DNA of 64,000 nt from Eublepharis macularius (GCF_028583425.1 NC_072799.1:85112217-85176216), one strand, 5' to 3'. Shown: positions 19,201 through 31,459, numbered from the stretch's first letter. Numbers and translations are program-made. Notes: generated from the sequence alone by a model not told the origin.

Positions 19201-20777
19201 TTATTTTCCTTTGATATAGTCCTTTATAATTCTGTGAAGCCTCAAGTTTATTACAGGACTTTGGCTGAGTGAACTAATGGTTGAGCATGCAAAGGAATCT
19301 GCATCTTTACACAAACCTTCTGGTCTACTCCTCCCGATCTGATTCTTGCAGTAAAATGTCCACATAGGACAAGATGGGAAGTCAAACATCGGGAGGTCAG
19401 CAAATCCAAAGTGTCTGCCAAAGAATCCCAGATACTTTCCCCAAGGGATCCAACTCCCCTAGGAGGATATACACATTAACACATATCAGAGACCCAAAGT
19501 CCCTTTGACCTGGTTGTTTACAATTCTGTGAACCCTCAAGTTTATTTCTAGACTTTATTTCTGGCCTACGTTGATAACAAAAAGGAAATGGTTCATAGTA
19601 ACCAGTCAGTGACTGCAAAGGGCTGTAATGTTAACTAAAATGTATGCTTGGGTCTTATTTTTCATATAAAAAGAGGCTGGTGTGTGAAAAGTAGCCTTGC
19701 TGACAGCTCCTTCATGTTCAGCTGCTCAGCGGCATCCTCACTTCATTTGAGATTGGGGTCTGTAGGGAGATCCTTTGCTAAGTTCCCACAGCTGAAAGCC
19801 CGAGGCCTTCTCGTATACACATTGGAAGATCTGACTTTATGCGCCAGATGTGACTTAACCTTCATAAACATTTCGCTTCTGAGAGCATTGCGTCAACATT
19901 AGAACGCACTGCAGCACAGCAAAAGGGAGGGATCAGACGTTCTGGAAACTGCCTGTTATTTTAAGTCCATCAGCTTTTGATAGCCATGTGAATAAGGCAC
20001 TGTCCAGAAATGTGATGGGGCTTGGAAAAGAAAAGAGATGACTCTGGGTCCTCTGGGAAATTTTGTACATTGCAGATGGCCATATCTTGCTGTTGTTCAA
20101 GAGAGGAGCAATTTCAGCATCCCTACATACTTAACTCATTTCACTCCATGAGGAATAAACACCATCGTCTCGATGGGATATCGTTGAAGAATTTAAAAAA
20201 AAAATACAACAGTGGTTCATTGTTTTAGGTCAGCTGGCAAAAGTGTATGGTTTTATTTCACGAAAACTAATGTGGCTTATAAATCAAATGGAGATCTAAT
20301 GTGTGCTAAGCTTTCCTTGCCAGTGGTACTGTAGGACCAAAAGGCTTAAGGGATGATGTTTTGGGTGTGTTCAAGCTGCTAGTGTTACCAAGCAAAATGT
20401 GTTGCTTTTATGATATTATTGATTTGTTTTTTAACCTTGTGAGCTGCCTTGTGCAGTCCTTTGGAGACACAACGTATATGCTTTCTAAATAAATAAAATT
20501 AGTAAGTTTTTTATGCCGGTGAAAAATGGTCAAAGAAAGGTTCTTTTCTAGACTCAAGTGTAAAAGTGCAAGTATGCCGATGCAAAATTTACATAGGTGG
20601 ATTCTCGTAATAAAAAGAGGAACAATCCACACAACTCATTTAACTGTCAGTGCATTACTTCTCCCCCTGCCCCCCCAAAATACCTATGGGGGAAAGATGG
20701 GACAGAGAATCACAGATGAAAAGGTTCTCATAAGTTCCACAAAATCCTTAGGGTTCAAAACTAACTAATTCATTTAC
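19201..20777. other. No recognised gene or repeat
   Basis: About 1.6 kb without a domain-bearing frame. The short blocks TTTATTACAGGACTTT and TTTATTTCTAGACTTT recur within 300 bp. Nothing else is seen. Confidence 0.4.
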
Positions 20778-20860
20778 AGTGTAATCTTAAGCAGAGTTAC
20801 TCCAGTCTAAGCCTATTGGGCTTAGACTGGAGTAAATCTTCTTAGGATTTCACTGCTAAT
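20778..20860. repeat. Short palindromic DNA element
   Basis: GCAGAGTTACTCCAGTCTAAGCC is followed a few bases later by its complement GGCTTAGACTGGAGTAA. Decayed relatives occur at 25212-25352 and 31718-31795 (GTGCAATCCT ends). This is a common reptilian miniature element. Confidence 0.6.
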
Positions 20861-21039
20861 GTAGCAAAAAGGTTACCATATTGCTTTTAGTTGTAAATGA
20901 AGCAGAATAGATTAAGGTTGCCATCTGGTTGATTTTGGACCAACTTACCTGGTCCAGTTACCGGAATCTGAATCCAGGTGACCCCCTCCAACCAACCCCA
21001 CTCTGCCTAACAGATCAGCTCGGTCACACATGACAGCAC

Positions 21040-21597
21040 AGATGCTGCTTTATATCGAGTCAGACCCTTGGTCTATCAAGGTCAATATTTTCTGCTCTGA
21101 GAGCTAAACTACAAGAGATAATTTGCATGAGGACCCTCATGTGAAGGGAGTCACAATGTTAGCCAGGAAGCCAAGTTTTCAAAGACAGATAGGAAGGCTC
21201 TGTCAATTTCCCCTCTCTACAGAGCCAGCAAAGATCGCTCCTCAGGGGGTTTATTTCCTTTTCGCTTCCCAAAGGCTCTGTCAGCTTCACCTCCCCTTCT
21301 AGGAGGCAAACCCTCTGAGGAGCATATTTGTGGCTCAGTAGAGAGGGGAAATTGACAGAGCCTTCTGATTTGTCTTTTAAAATTCGGCTTCCCGGCTAAC
21401 ATTGTGACTCCCTTGACGCGCACATCCTCGTGTAAGTCATCTCTTGTAGTTTAGCTCTGAGTAACAGCATATCTCCAGGGTCTCAGGAAGAGGTCTTCCA
21501 TATCACCTACTACACGATCCTTTAAAATAGAAGTGATGGGGTTTGAACTTGAGACCCTCTGCGTGCAAAACAGCTGTGCTGCCATTGAGCCACAACC
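21040..21597 (-). repeat. tRNA-derived SINE split by an inverted-repeat element
   Basis: The 3' part (GACCCTTGGTCTATCAAGGTC) lies at 21040-21098. The tRNA-like head, on the minus strand GGCTCAATGGCAGCACAG through GTTCAAACCCCATC, lies at about 21470-21597. Between them sits the element at 21098-21470. Confidence 0.6.
21098..21470. mobile_element. Inverted-repeat element related to the AAGCTACAAG family
   Basis: The ends CTGAGAGCTAAACTACAAGAG and CTCTTGTAGTTTAGCTCTGAG are inverted repeats. CTGAG on both sides may be a 5-bp target duplication. The interior has inverted halves (GGCTCTGTCAATTTCCCCTCTCTAC and its complement). No ORF of interest. Confidence 0.6.
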
Positions 21598-22436
21598 ATT
21601 ACTCAACTATACTGCTTAACAGATCATCTCCATCAGAGTAGGAACAGCCCCTGGCCTGAGTCTGTGCGTCCTTCCCACAACCACCCCTCAGCATCCTGTA
21701 ATGATGTTGTCTCCTAGTAAAAGCAACTCATTAGATCATGCGTTGGCAATGTGCACATCTTTGCTTTGGCAGAGTGTATTTTTTAACAAACAACACGGCC
21801 CTATCTAAGAGTTATGCTATCAAATTTCATCTTAAAGTTCTGGTGCAACACATGCTATTAAATACTGAAACCTCCGTAACAGTCCAAGATACTCATTGTT
21901 TTGGCTCCACAATTCAACTTTAAGGGCTGGACCTTTAAATCATCAGTCCCTGTTATATTCTTTCTCACTGGGGCTTTGAATTACACAAATGGGTTAAGGA
22001 ATCAGATTTCCCAGTTCTTGCAGCTACAGCAATTCCAAGATGATCCTGCATTCAGGAAACAACAGAAAAGTGCAGAAATGCTGCAACTGGTGTAAGTAGC
22101 AAGCATTTTCCTTATATTATAGGGCTGCCTGTTTGGGGTGGGTTATTTGTGTACTAAGCATAGTTTCCTTGCAATCCTTTCTAACTGTACACAAAAAAGT
22201 GTAACTTTCAAGCAGCATGTTTATCCTGCATGCTTTTATATATAGCATTGTGCATCAGAACAGCCATGCTAAAATCGCATATGGCTTGCAGACATGGCTA
22301 GGAAACTCCTTGACCTTCTGTGTCAGGTGGTAGTTGATAAGATGAACTGGCAGACGGGCTTCAAACAGCCAGAAAGACGTCTTATAGAGAACACATGTAT
22401 CATCTCTCTGTTACTGAAGGTGTCATGGTAGAAAGT
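21598..22436. other. No recognised feature
   Basis: No supported gene or repeat in this 0.8 kb. Confidence 0.4.
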
Positions 22437-22557
22437 ACTGTCAAGTCACAGCTGACTTAGGGAGACTCCTAGTGGGGATTTCAAGGCAAGAGACTACTAG
22501 AGGTGGTTTGTCATTGCCTGGCTCTGCAACCTTGGTCTTCTTTGGACGTCTTTCATC

Positions 22558-24332
22558 TAGACATGGGCACAAACAGAAAAAAAAACCGAACATGGTTTTC
22601 GTTGTTCATTGCCATCCACTAACAACGAACATTCATAGAATCATAGAATCATAGAATTGGAAGGGGCCATACAGACCATCTAGTCCAACCCCCTGTCCAG
22701 TGCAGGATCAGCCTAAAGCATCTCTGACAAAGATTCATCCAGCCTCTTCTTGAAAACTGTCAGTGAAGGGGAGCTCACCACCTCCCTAGGCAGCTGATTC
22801 CACTTCTGAACTACTCTGACCATGAAAAAGTTCTTCCTAATATCCAGCCGGTACCTTTGTGCATGTAATTTAAGCCCATTGCTTCAGGTCCTACCCTCTG
22901 CTGCCAACTGGAACAGCTCCCTGCCCTCCTCCAAATGACAGCCTTTCAAATACTTAAAGAGAGCAATCATGTCCCCCCTCAATCTCCTCTTCTCCAAACT
23001 AAACATTCCCAAGGCCCTCAGCCTTTCTTCGGAGGGCTCAGTCTCCAGACCCCTGATCATCCTCGTCGCTCTCCTCCCCTCTCAATTTTGTCCACATCCT
23101 TTTTGAAGTGAGGCCTCCAGAACTGCACACAATACTCCAGGTGCGGCCTGACCAAGGCAGTATAGAAAGGGGCTATGACTTCCTGCGATTTCGATGCTAT
23201 GGCCCCTTTGATACAACCCAGGATTGAATCGGCCTTTTTGCCACCGCATCACACTGACTGCTCATATTTAGTTTACAGTCCACTCTTACCCCAAGATCTC
23301 TTTCACATATACTACTGCCCAGAAGTGTATCCCCCATCCAGTATTTGTGCTTCCCTTTTTTGTGGCCCAGATGTGCACTTGTCTTTGTTGAATTGCATCC
23401 TATTCACAGCTGCCCACTTCTCCAGAGTATTCAGGTCTTGTTAAATTTTAATTCTATCTTCTTGGCTACTCCTCCCAATTTGGGATCATCAGCAAATTTA
23501 ATGAGCACCCCTTCCACTCCTTCATCTAGATCATTGATAAAAATATTTAAAAGTACCGGGCTCAAAACCAAGCCCTGCGACACATTGATGAACATGACCT
23601 GTTCACGAACATGTTAGTTGTTTGTGCGGACCAGCAGGCTCTCCTCCAGCCATCAAGATCCCTACCACACCACTCCCAGAACCCCTACCTGAGCAGCAGG
23701 AAATGTACCAATAATAAATAATAGCTTGGCCCCAGAGCCTAGCAGCAGCCCTGGAATCTGATGGGGTAGATCCCTAAAACACCACTCCCAGAAACCTTAC
23801 CTGAGCAGGCAGCAGGAAAGGTACCAGTAATAAATAGTAGCTTGGTCCAGAGCCTGGCAGCAGCCCTGGAACCTGAAGAGGAAGATCCCTATCCCACCGC
23901 ACACAAAGAAAATTGACGCTCCAATGTACTCTCCCTGTCTCTCTCTTGAAATGCCAACAGCAACTGTCTCTCCCTCACTGTCTGCAAAACCAGAGCTGGA
24001 AGCCCCCCTCCCCCCTTTTCTTTGCTTCCTTGTAACAAATTTGGAGCTCCACACTTGAAAGGAAGACCTGCCTAACAAGCTAAATTGGGATTAGATTGGC
24101 GTTCCCAGGGCAACAGCAGGAGTTCAGACAGAGTTCAGACAATCCTTGCCTAAGTTGCCAAGGGAATTGATTGCAGGTGCCAGATTGTCTGGCTTGACGA
24201 ACAGCAACGAACGAGGCTTGCAACAACCACCTGTTCATTAGAATGGGGCCTCGCTAACAGCGTGTTTGCAAACAGCTGATTGGGCTGTTCGTGGCCTTTT
24301 TTAGTTCATATTGCTGTTCATGCCCATCTCTA
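22558..24332. mobile_element. hAT element with TAGACATGGGCAC termini, copy 1
   Basis: The left end TAGACATGGGCACAAACAG and right end CTGTTCATGCCCATCTCTA are inverted repeats. Flanking 8-mers CTTTCATC (22550-22557) and CTTCCATC (24333-24340) match at seven of eight positions, as for hAT elements. A CR1 is nested at about 22634-23585. The remaining interior is internally duplicated (CCTACCTGAGCAG-type blocks near 23690 and 23800) and has no transposase frame. Confidence 0.82.
22634..23585 (-). mobile_element. CR1 LINE, truncated copy 3
   Basis: It has the tandem ATTCTATG 3' tail on the minus strand, then the CR1 ORF2 C-terminal region broken by several small deletions (for example around 23075, 23240 and 23372). 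No open frame of useful length remains. It is nested inside the hAT element and therefore younger than it. Confidence 0.88.
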
Positions 24333-24677
24333 CTTCCATCCCATTACTAACCAAGGTTGACCCTACTCAGCTTCTGATGAGATCAGGTTTGCCTGGGCTA
24401 TCCAGGTCAGGGCATGTTACTGGAGGTAATTGTGGCAAAAGGTGTTGCAGGTTTCAAGAAAAGGATAGATCAAATTTGCAAAATTACCTGTGGATATTAA
24501 CTGATGTGCAAGAAAAAAAGCTTGAGGGAGAAGGGAAATGCAAGCCTCTGTCAGTTCAGGGAGAGGAAGACTGATTTCATCCAAATTAGGGTGGTACAAA
24601 TTTGTATCCCCCCCCTTTCTTTAACTTACAGCAATTTCCAGGCAGACTGTTTTTTGTTTTCTTTTGCAAAATCCCCA

Positions 24678-24708
24678 GGGTTTGGGGGGCGGGGGGGGGG
24701 CAGGGGGG
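24678..24708 (+). other. G-run tract, potential G-quadruplex
   Basis: Runs of 3, 6, 11 and 6 guanines are separated by short loops. Four or more G runs satisfy the usual G-quadruplex pattern. No function is implied. Confidence 0.6.
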
Positions 24709-25044
24709 TATATGTACCAGATATATATATATGCTTTTTAATGTAATTTATGAGCAACTGATACAACAAAAACGTGATGTTAATGAATTTCTTTAATGTC
24801 ATGTAGTGGAGCATAATCAAAGTTTTATCTGATTAGAGAGGAAAAACCATAGAGGAAAATTTGTCTTCCAAATCAAACTGGTTTGTTTCCATGAAATTTG
24901 AGGGCCTCCCTATCCAAAATGGGCCATCATTCTTTTAGCAGAACAATAAGCTGGTTTTCTCAGCCTAAAGTTAATGGTCCATTCCAACTCCCAAATGAAA
25001 ACACTTTCCATTATTATCCCCATTTCCTATATGCAATTAAGAAT

Positions 25045-25140
25045 ACTGATCCCAACGGAAGAAGTGAGCCATAGTCCACAAAGGTTTATGCTTGAAGAAA
25101 ACGTTAGCCGTTAAAGTGCTACTAGATTCCTGTCTGTTTG
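25045..25140 (+). repeat. Penelope-like tail remnant
   Basis: GGAAGAAGTGAGCCATAGTCC, GGTTTATGCTTG, then GTTAGCCGTTAAAGTGCTACTAG follows the block order of the other Penelope-type tails (CTGANGAAG, stem, GCTTATGC, GTTAGTCTTAAAGGTGCTACTGG). It is decayed. Confidence 0.45.
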
Positions 25141-25400
25141 GGATCCAAACCAGAAGGATTATCTGCAGATTTCCACTGCTAGATCAGGGCAGTTAGTGCT
25201 CATGTTTAATGGTGCAATCCTAAAACCATATTCCTTGGGAGTAAGCCCTATTGAATAGATCCAAGTAGAATTCTGAGTAGACCTATTGAGGACTGCTATT
25301 TCAACCACTTAAACTGGAAAAAGCAAGATCAATAGGATTTTAGGACTGTATACCATATTACAAAGTTGATATGTAATACTATTTTACAAATTGTGCTTAT

Positions 25401-25672
25401 AATAACATAATAATAATAACAATAATAATAATGATATTGAATTTATATACCGCCCTTCAGGACAACTTAACGCCTACTCAGAGTGGTTTCCAAAGCATTC
25501 TACTATTATCCCCGCAACAAAACACCCTGTGAGATGGGTGAGGCTGAGAGAGCTCCAGAGAGCTGTGACTGACCCAAAGTCACCTGGCTGGCTTCAAGTG
25601 GAGGAGTGGGGAATCAAACCTGGTTCTCCAGATTAGAGTCCCGTGCTCTTAACCCCTACACCAAACTAGATC
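25401..25672 (-). repeat. Sauria-type SINE, full length
   Basis: From left to right: an AAT/AAC repeat tail, TTTATATACCGCCCTTCAGG, GGTGAGGCTGAGAGAGCTC, and the tRNA-derived head ending GTGCTCTTAACCCCTACACC. A complete minus-strand copy with box A and box B recognisable. Confidence 0.82.
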
Positions 25673-26001
25673 TCACACCACACTGGCTCTTATTTTATAC
25701 TTGTCACACAGCAGGGAGTCAAAACAGAATTCCTGAGGGTTTGACTCTCATTCCCTACACTTGGCACCATCAGGGCTGCAGAGCAGGAAACTACAGGCAG
25801 TTCATGTTGAGGAAATATTGCCACAGTCTAGTGTAGATCCTACTGCTCTTGGAAATCAGGGGACATCAGAAAGCTAATCCCATGCCACTGCCTGCTTTAA
25901 AGCTTTTAAATCTTACTAAGTCTGGGTAACTTGGTGCTGTGGAATGCCACCAGGGTATTCTTTTGTGCCCGGACCCCCTCTCCACACACACCACCACCAT
26001 C

Positions 26002-26259
26002 TAGGGTTACCAGTCCCTTGGTGGTAGTGGGGGATCCCCCACTTTCACCCTCCATCCCCCTCCCACTCACCTGGTCAGCAGAGGGGAAGGCGTGAGAACA
26101 GCCTCCTGGGCACACTTCCAGGGTGGCACAATGACATCACTTCCTAGGAAGTGACATCATCACACAAACACAGGAGCGTAAACGCACAAACTACATAGAA
26201 AAGGTGAGTGCTGGGTACCTGCCTTCCCTCTGGGAGGGTAAGGAGACCTAGTAACCCTA
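26002..26259. mobile_element. Element B-type hAT-like copy
   Basis: Starts TAGGGTTACCAGTCCC and ends GGAGACCTAGTAACCCTA, the same termini as the nested element at 5276-5853. Flanks CCACCATC and CCACCTTA share five bases. It contains the TGACATCACTTCCTAGG/AAGTGACATCATC inverted motif. Confidence 0.6.
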
Positions 26260-26722
26260 CCACCTTAGATATTCGTTAGGCCTTAGACAGACAACAGTGA
26301 TTCTTGAACCATTATCTGCTATAAGAAATAATTTTATGTTGGATGGGCCATCATTGTAACAAATTCCCAAGTGAAAAACTGAAAGCCATGTCTTCATTTA
26401 GTAAAACAGTTTAATGCCCATTTAGCAAAATAGTTTCCATGTTCTTAGAGAGGTTGAACAAATTATCTACTGTTTTCTGATTCACACTCCAGATCCGGGA
26501 TTAATAGATTACTCTGTGTGTTATGAATATCTTGTGGCTTTTTTATGCTGGAGCTGAATATCAAAAAGGGTAGATCACAAGGTTATTAGCTTCTTTGAAA
26601 TGCTATCTACAAACTCACTGTGTCTATTGTTTGAAAAGTTAAAGTCTTGTTTTTCCACTCCATATTAGAATCCTAGCCTTATATTTCACATGTTCTGCTA
26701 CATACAAAAATGTTCCCTAATA
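26260..26722. other. No recognised feature
   Basis: AT-rich sequence with no supported gene or repeat. Confidence 0.4.
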
Positions 26723-26922
26723 TTGGCCCTTTTCACACGGCTTACCTGCTGCCAGAACGTCATGAAATATCGTGCAAAAAAACGCGGAAGATAGTGTCTT
26801 CTTGCGAGAGTTTTGCGCAATATCGCACAAAATTCTTGCAAGAAGATGCTATCTTCTACGGTTTTTATGCGATATTTTGCGACGTTCCGGGAGCAGGTAA
26901 GCAGTGTGAAAAGGGCCATTAT
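26723..26922. mobile_element. 200-bp hairpin element
   Basis: Arms start GGCCCTTTTCACACGGCTTACC and end with GGTAAGCAGTGTGAAAAGGGCC. The pairing continues through AACGTC, AAATATCG and AAGATAG to a centre near 26825. It is a miniature inverted-repeat element without coding capacity. Confidence 0.7.
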
Positions 26923-27196
26923 TTTTGTTATATAATGTTATTGAAGAGATGGCTTTTTGGCAGTCAGAGCTGCCACAGATTCTACAACAGTTTGCCACAC
27001 CAACCGTTACGTCCATTCACTTCATAACTTTTTAAAATTACCATCGCTTAGCTTTGTGAACAAATTTCCCCTTTGTGAACAAATTTTACAGCACATTTAT
27101 TGTGGGTTATGTCATCTGTACATACCTCAAGGCCAGTCTATTGGAATCAATAGACTTCAGAAGCAGACTATAGAAAGCACAGTGTAGTAGTTAGAG

Positions 27197-27887
27197 CAGT
27201 AGTCCCCAACATGGTGCCCACTAGCATCTTTCCTGGCACCCACCAAGTGTTTTTAGAAAGTGGGTGGGACTCTGATCCAGCAGGGCTTCTGAGTGGCCAC
27301 TAGAGATCTGATTGGCTATGCAGATTAAAATAACATTGTTGCATCCGCAGCTACCACCATGTTGGTCTTATTCAGAGCTTTTTTTCTGAGAAAAGAGGTG
27401 GTGGAACTCAGTGGTGGAACTCAAGACTGCACAATGACATCACTTTGGCTCAGCTGGAACAAGGGGGGAGTTTTTTAAAGTTTAAATTGCCCTTGGCAAA
27501 AATGGTCACATGGCCAGTGGCCCTGCCCCCTGATCTCCAGACAAAGGGGAGTTTAGCAATCTAAACTCCCCTCTGTCTGGAGATCAGGGGGCGGGGCCAC
27601 CAGCCATGTGACCATTTTTAAGAGGTGCCAGAACTCGTTCCACCACATTTCCACTGAAAAAAGCCCTGGTCTTATTCCTTCACTCCTATTTTCCAGTATA
27701 TTTTAAATTGTCCTTCTCCTCCTCTGTACTTGAGTAATCTCTGAGTGGTTGGCTCTGCCTCCTATGGCAGCCATTTTGTGTTTGGTTCCACCTCCTGCAG
27801 CAGTCATTTTGTGATTGTGCCCACCACCTTGTGTGTATCAGAAGAACTCCAGATGTGCTTGCAGCCTCAAAAAAGTTGGGCATCCTG
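27197..27887. mobile_element. hAT-like element carrying a nested CAGGGCTTTTTTTC copy
   Basis: The left end CAGTAGTCCCCAACATGGTGCCC and the right end AAAAAGTTGGGCATCCTG are inverted repeats typical of small hAT elements with CAGNGGTCCCCAAC termini. The nested copy at 27373-27668 is younger. No transposase frame. Confidence 0.6.
27373..27668. mobile_element. CAGGGCTTTTTTTC hAT-type element, copy 5
   Basis: Termini CAGAGCTTTTTTTCTGAG and ACTGAAAAAAGCCCTG. Perfect target duplications GTCTTATT at 27365-27372 and 27669-27676. Confidence 0.9.
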
Positions 27888-28080
27888 GACTGGGATTTGA
27901 CAGAATCAGGTCTGAATCCCCGTTCTGGGTCTTCTGGAAGCTGTCTGGGTGACCTTGGGTCAGTTGCTCTCTCTCAGCTTAACCTGCCTCATGCAGTTGT
28001 TGTGATGATAACATGGCAGAGGAGAAAGCCATCTAAGCTGCTTTGATCATATTGGGGAGAAAACTGAGATATAAATAAAC

Positions 28081-29105
28081 TTCCCCAACCCTGCAGGGCC
28101 CAAAGAGTTATTCCAACCCTCAATAATTAGTCCATGACAATGAAGACACTGTAGGCTGCTCTGACCGTTCACCCTCTTCTTGCCTGGTATTAATCAAGTG
28201 TATGACATACTGAATGTGATGGGTAAGGCTTGGGACACCCTCATCTTTCTCATGGCATCCTTGAAGTCTTTAGTCACTTTAAAAAAGGAGGGCCTTGCCA
28301 CAGTTGTTGAAATCCCCCTGGACTTAAATCCTGGCTCGAGCTTAGTCTAGATATCTGGGGAACTTCATCAATATAGGGGTGCAGCTTGAGAGGCATCTTG
28401 ACTGAGCTCAATCCCAAAGATTCTCTAGTTCATGTGAGCCGTAGTCCGGCAGCCACTGAAACGTCTTGGACTCTGTGAAGACGGAGAGCATTCCCATCCG
28501 CAGAACTGGACTTCTCGTTCCTCCCTGCCAATGAAGCCTTGAATGATCACTAAAATGCTACTTCTACAGGACAGGGGACCCCTCCGAGAACAGCAAGGGA
28601 GTCAAATCACGGGTCTACTACGGGAAAGGAGATCAGCAAAAATCACAAAAATTTACCCTGGGATCCATCTAACATCCATAAATCCCATTGAAATAAGAAC
28701 AATTTTATGTAGCTCTGATAAAACAGCGACTCATTTTACCTCAGTAGTCTATACATTGATTTTCATTAAGCAATAAATAAATCAACAGAAGGCAGGTCCT
28801 TTGTGGCCTCAACATAGAAATTAATAAAACTCAGCGCCAGCACTGCTACATTTAAAGCAAATCAGAAAATGGTGCTCTGTCATTCCATTTGACATTCCTT
28901 AAGAGAAATTTCCTCCTTAGAGTAAAAACAACGAAAATCAAAACAGGAATATTGGTACACATTCTCAAACCCATTCAGCCTTGCTCCCTCTTAGAAATGA
29001 CCACAGGAACTCTGGTAGCTTTGTTAGATGAATAGTTAACATTTATTATTAGTTGATACCCTAATTAAAGCCACGCTGGTGCTTTCCATTCGCTTACTCT
29101 CCAGT
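28081..29105. other. No recognised repeat
   Basis: About 1 kb without obvious transposon features. Codon-like frames are short. It precedes the possible exon at 29106. Confidence 0.4.
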
Positions 29106-29425
29106 TTTTACGGAGCTGTCCGTCTGGTTTTAATCAAAACCAAATGGCAATCCAAGTTCCCAGGCTGGAGCAACACGGAGGAAATCATTCAGAGAAGGCA
29201 GAAGAAAGCAGGAAAGATAAACAGCAGATAGTTTCACAGAATCCTGGAGGATGTGGATGCTGTGGGCTGCTCCAGAGATACAATTCAGACGCTCTGTCAG
29301 AGTGGAAAAGAGTAGTTACAAGTGGTTTTAGTCAGCTGAATTCTAATTTGAGCAAGATGGAGTCTACCCTCATGCTTTTACAGTCCTTGATCTGCAAGAC
29401 TCTGGAGAATTCTCCTTAAAGGTAA
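29106..29425 (+). CDS. Possible terminal coding exon, unrecognised
   Basis: A pyrimidine-rich acceptor (TTTCCATTCGCTTACTCTCCAG) ends at 29105. One frame is open from there to a stop at 29417-29419, giving about 105 codons. The C-terminal half is amphipathic and Leu/Ser-rich (SEWKRVVTSGFSQLNSN, then KMESTLMLLQSL), as in a short coiled coil, and CGCCG precedes it. A donor-like AAAGGTAACG lies just after the stop. I do not recognise the protein. It may equally be a chance frame in non-repetitive DNA or part of a non-coding transcript. Confidence 0.2.
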
Positions 29426-29883
29426 CGTGTGCTGCGTAGATCGTAGCGGACTTTCTGTTCCGTGACATTCTTTTCTTGTAGTTCCCAACGGTTAAGCAGT
29501 TCACTGGTAAAACGTCATTTTTACCGTTTATTTGCATAAACTGTTTCTATATTCTCAGTCCATCTCCCCTCTCCCCTTTCTTGCCTCCATGCATTTTTAT
29601 TGTGCTAGTTATTTGCTCAAAACACTACAGGTAAAACTGCTTTTGAAACTGTGCAAAATATTAATTCAAACCATTTTTCTTTGCTCATTAGTTGCTCAAA
29701 AGGGGGACCGCGCTCCCCAGCATGCTTTCAGAGCTGTGTGTGTCTTTTAGTCGATGATATTCATACTGGGCATTCATTAAACTCAGCAAGACAGAGGATT
29801 GGGGAAATGGTGTCTTAAATATTCCAAATCAGTGTTTTCTCAAAAATACACTGTATCAGGGTTCCAGTCTTTTTTCTCCCCTC

Positions 29884-29887
<4 letters not shown>

Positions 29888-29968
<81 letters not shown>
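29888..29968. repeat. (CT)n(CA)n microsatellite
   Basis: About 34 bp of CT repeats pass directly into about 47 bp of CA repeats. Confidence 0.97.
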
Positions 29969-29969
<1 letters not shown>

Positions 29970-31459
29970 AAGCCTACTTTCTCAACAGCAGGAAATACTT
30001 TTCAGGCAATCAGGGCCTAGTTCTTTGCCCCCCTCCCTTCACAAAACATCAGTCTGCATTAAGTAGTTAGAAATAACTAGGAAAAGCTTGGTGCAATTTC
30101 ACTTTATCAAAGCTCCTTCCAGCTGCAATACGTGTTTTGGTCAGAATCACACACACAGAGCAAAAACTGCTGAGAATACAGCAGCAACCTCAGCAATGAA
30201 ATCTGAACTTTATACTAGTGGAGGCTGAGACAGATTCAGGATGGGGGGAGGCGGCGTTCTTGCCTCTTTGTTTGTACACACAAAACATTTAGAGAATTGT
30301 CTGGTTATTCCTACCTTTTGTGCCATCTCAGTGAGGTAACTGTGGAAGCTTTTGTTCCAATTTCCTTGATAATAAAGTTGCTCTGAAATATACAGATGAT
30401 TTTTCTTGGATCTCTTATTCAGCCACTATGCTAGAGTGAGGCTTGCTACATTGAAGATTTCAACAGTATAACTGGAATGGGGGGAAAAGACACAGTAAAT
30501 GAGCAATTTCATGCCAGCTCTCTCTCTCTCTTTCACTCGCTCAACTTTTTTAAAAAAGCAAGATCTGAAGCAAGACACTGCTATCTCAGTTTTTCTTTTA
30601 AAAGTATAAGTGTGCCATAAATGTTTGTACCACCTTGCAGTTGACGTTGGCAAGGTCTTGCTTATGCGAATAGATTTTTGTATTGATTTTAATACCCAAA
30701 AAAAGGGGACTGAGGGGAAGGGAATCCTCTTTTCCCTTTGGTTAACAGACTAATTCAGTTATTCAGCCATTTTTCTCTTGGGGGTTTGCCCCAAAGTGTT
30801 CTGTCAACTTTAACAATTGAATATGAAATAGATTTATCATTCAGCAAGAATGAAATGTCAGAAGAGGAACCAAAGTAACAGCAGTCAAATGTAAGGAATT
30901 ACTTTATCATGAGATGTGCCTGTCCTGATTTATTGAATGAAAGAAATCACCACACCACATACCACATGGAAATCACAACACTACCTACCAAACAGTTAAT
31001 GGGTTCTATTCAAAATTCAATTGGGGTTCTTTCAAAGGAGGGTATGGTTCCATCTAGCACAGGCTACTATAGAACTAGGGTTATGCAGTATATATGGACT
31101 TACCGTACAAGAAATACTTATAAGTTTGTCCATGAGAGACAGGTATTGGGCTGGAGAAATCCCATATTATTTAGTCAACTGCAATGTTTAAACAAAACTT
31201 CAGAATATCATACTTGCTAACCTTGAAGGTGACTGAACAAAAACGTGGAAACTTCATTGTGATAAAACTGGGTTAGAAGGTCATTCCATCTATTTCCCCC
31301 TTGTCTATGCTATTAAGTAATAAAAAACAAGAGTGGGATTTTGTTTCCTTCTATGCGTCATTAAGGTTCAGCGGTGTTACTAGACGATTATTCCTTCATG
31401 AAAAAACTGATCTGAAACGCAAGGGCTACAATTCAGTACAGAGATGATACAGTTCTGCC
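29969..31459. other. No recognised gene or repeat
   Basis: About 1.5 kb of AT-rich sequence. No domain-bearing frame or clear transposon boundary was seen. Confidence 0.4.

Larger units (their letters stand above)
22437..24420 (-). repeat. 5S-rRNA-derived SINE split by a hAT element
   Basis: The head lies at 24341-24420. On the minus strand it reads CTGATCTCATCAGAAGCTGAG and GGTCAACCTTGGTTAGTAAT, closely resembling the 5S rRNA internal promoter region. The tail lies at 22437-22557 (GAGACTCCTAGTGGGG, AGTCACAGCTGAC). The hAT element 22558-24332 separates them. A second copy is at 32490-32689. Confidence 0.7.
27165..28080 (+). repeat. tRNA-derived SINE split by a hAT-like element
   Basis: The head AGTGTAGTAGTTAGAGCAG lies at 27181-27199. 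The remainder (GACTGGGATTTGACAG, GTGACCTTGGGTCAGTTGC, ATTGGGGAGAAAACTGAGATATAAATAA) is at 27888-28080. The gap between them is the element 27197-27887. Confidence 0.6.

Noticed and set aside
29799-30020. Plus-strand open frame across the (CT)n(CA)n microsatellite.
   Set aside because: Ser-Leu and Thr-His repeats are translation of the microsatellite.
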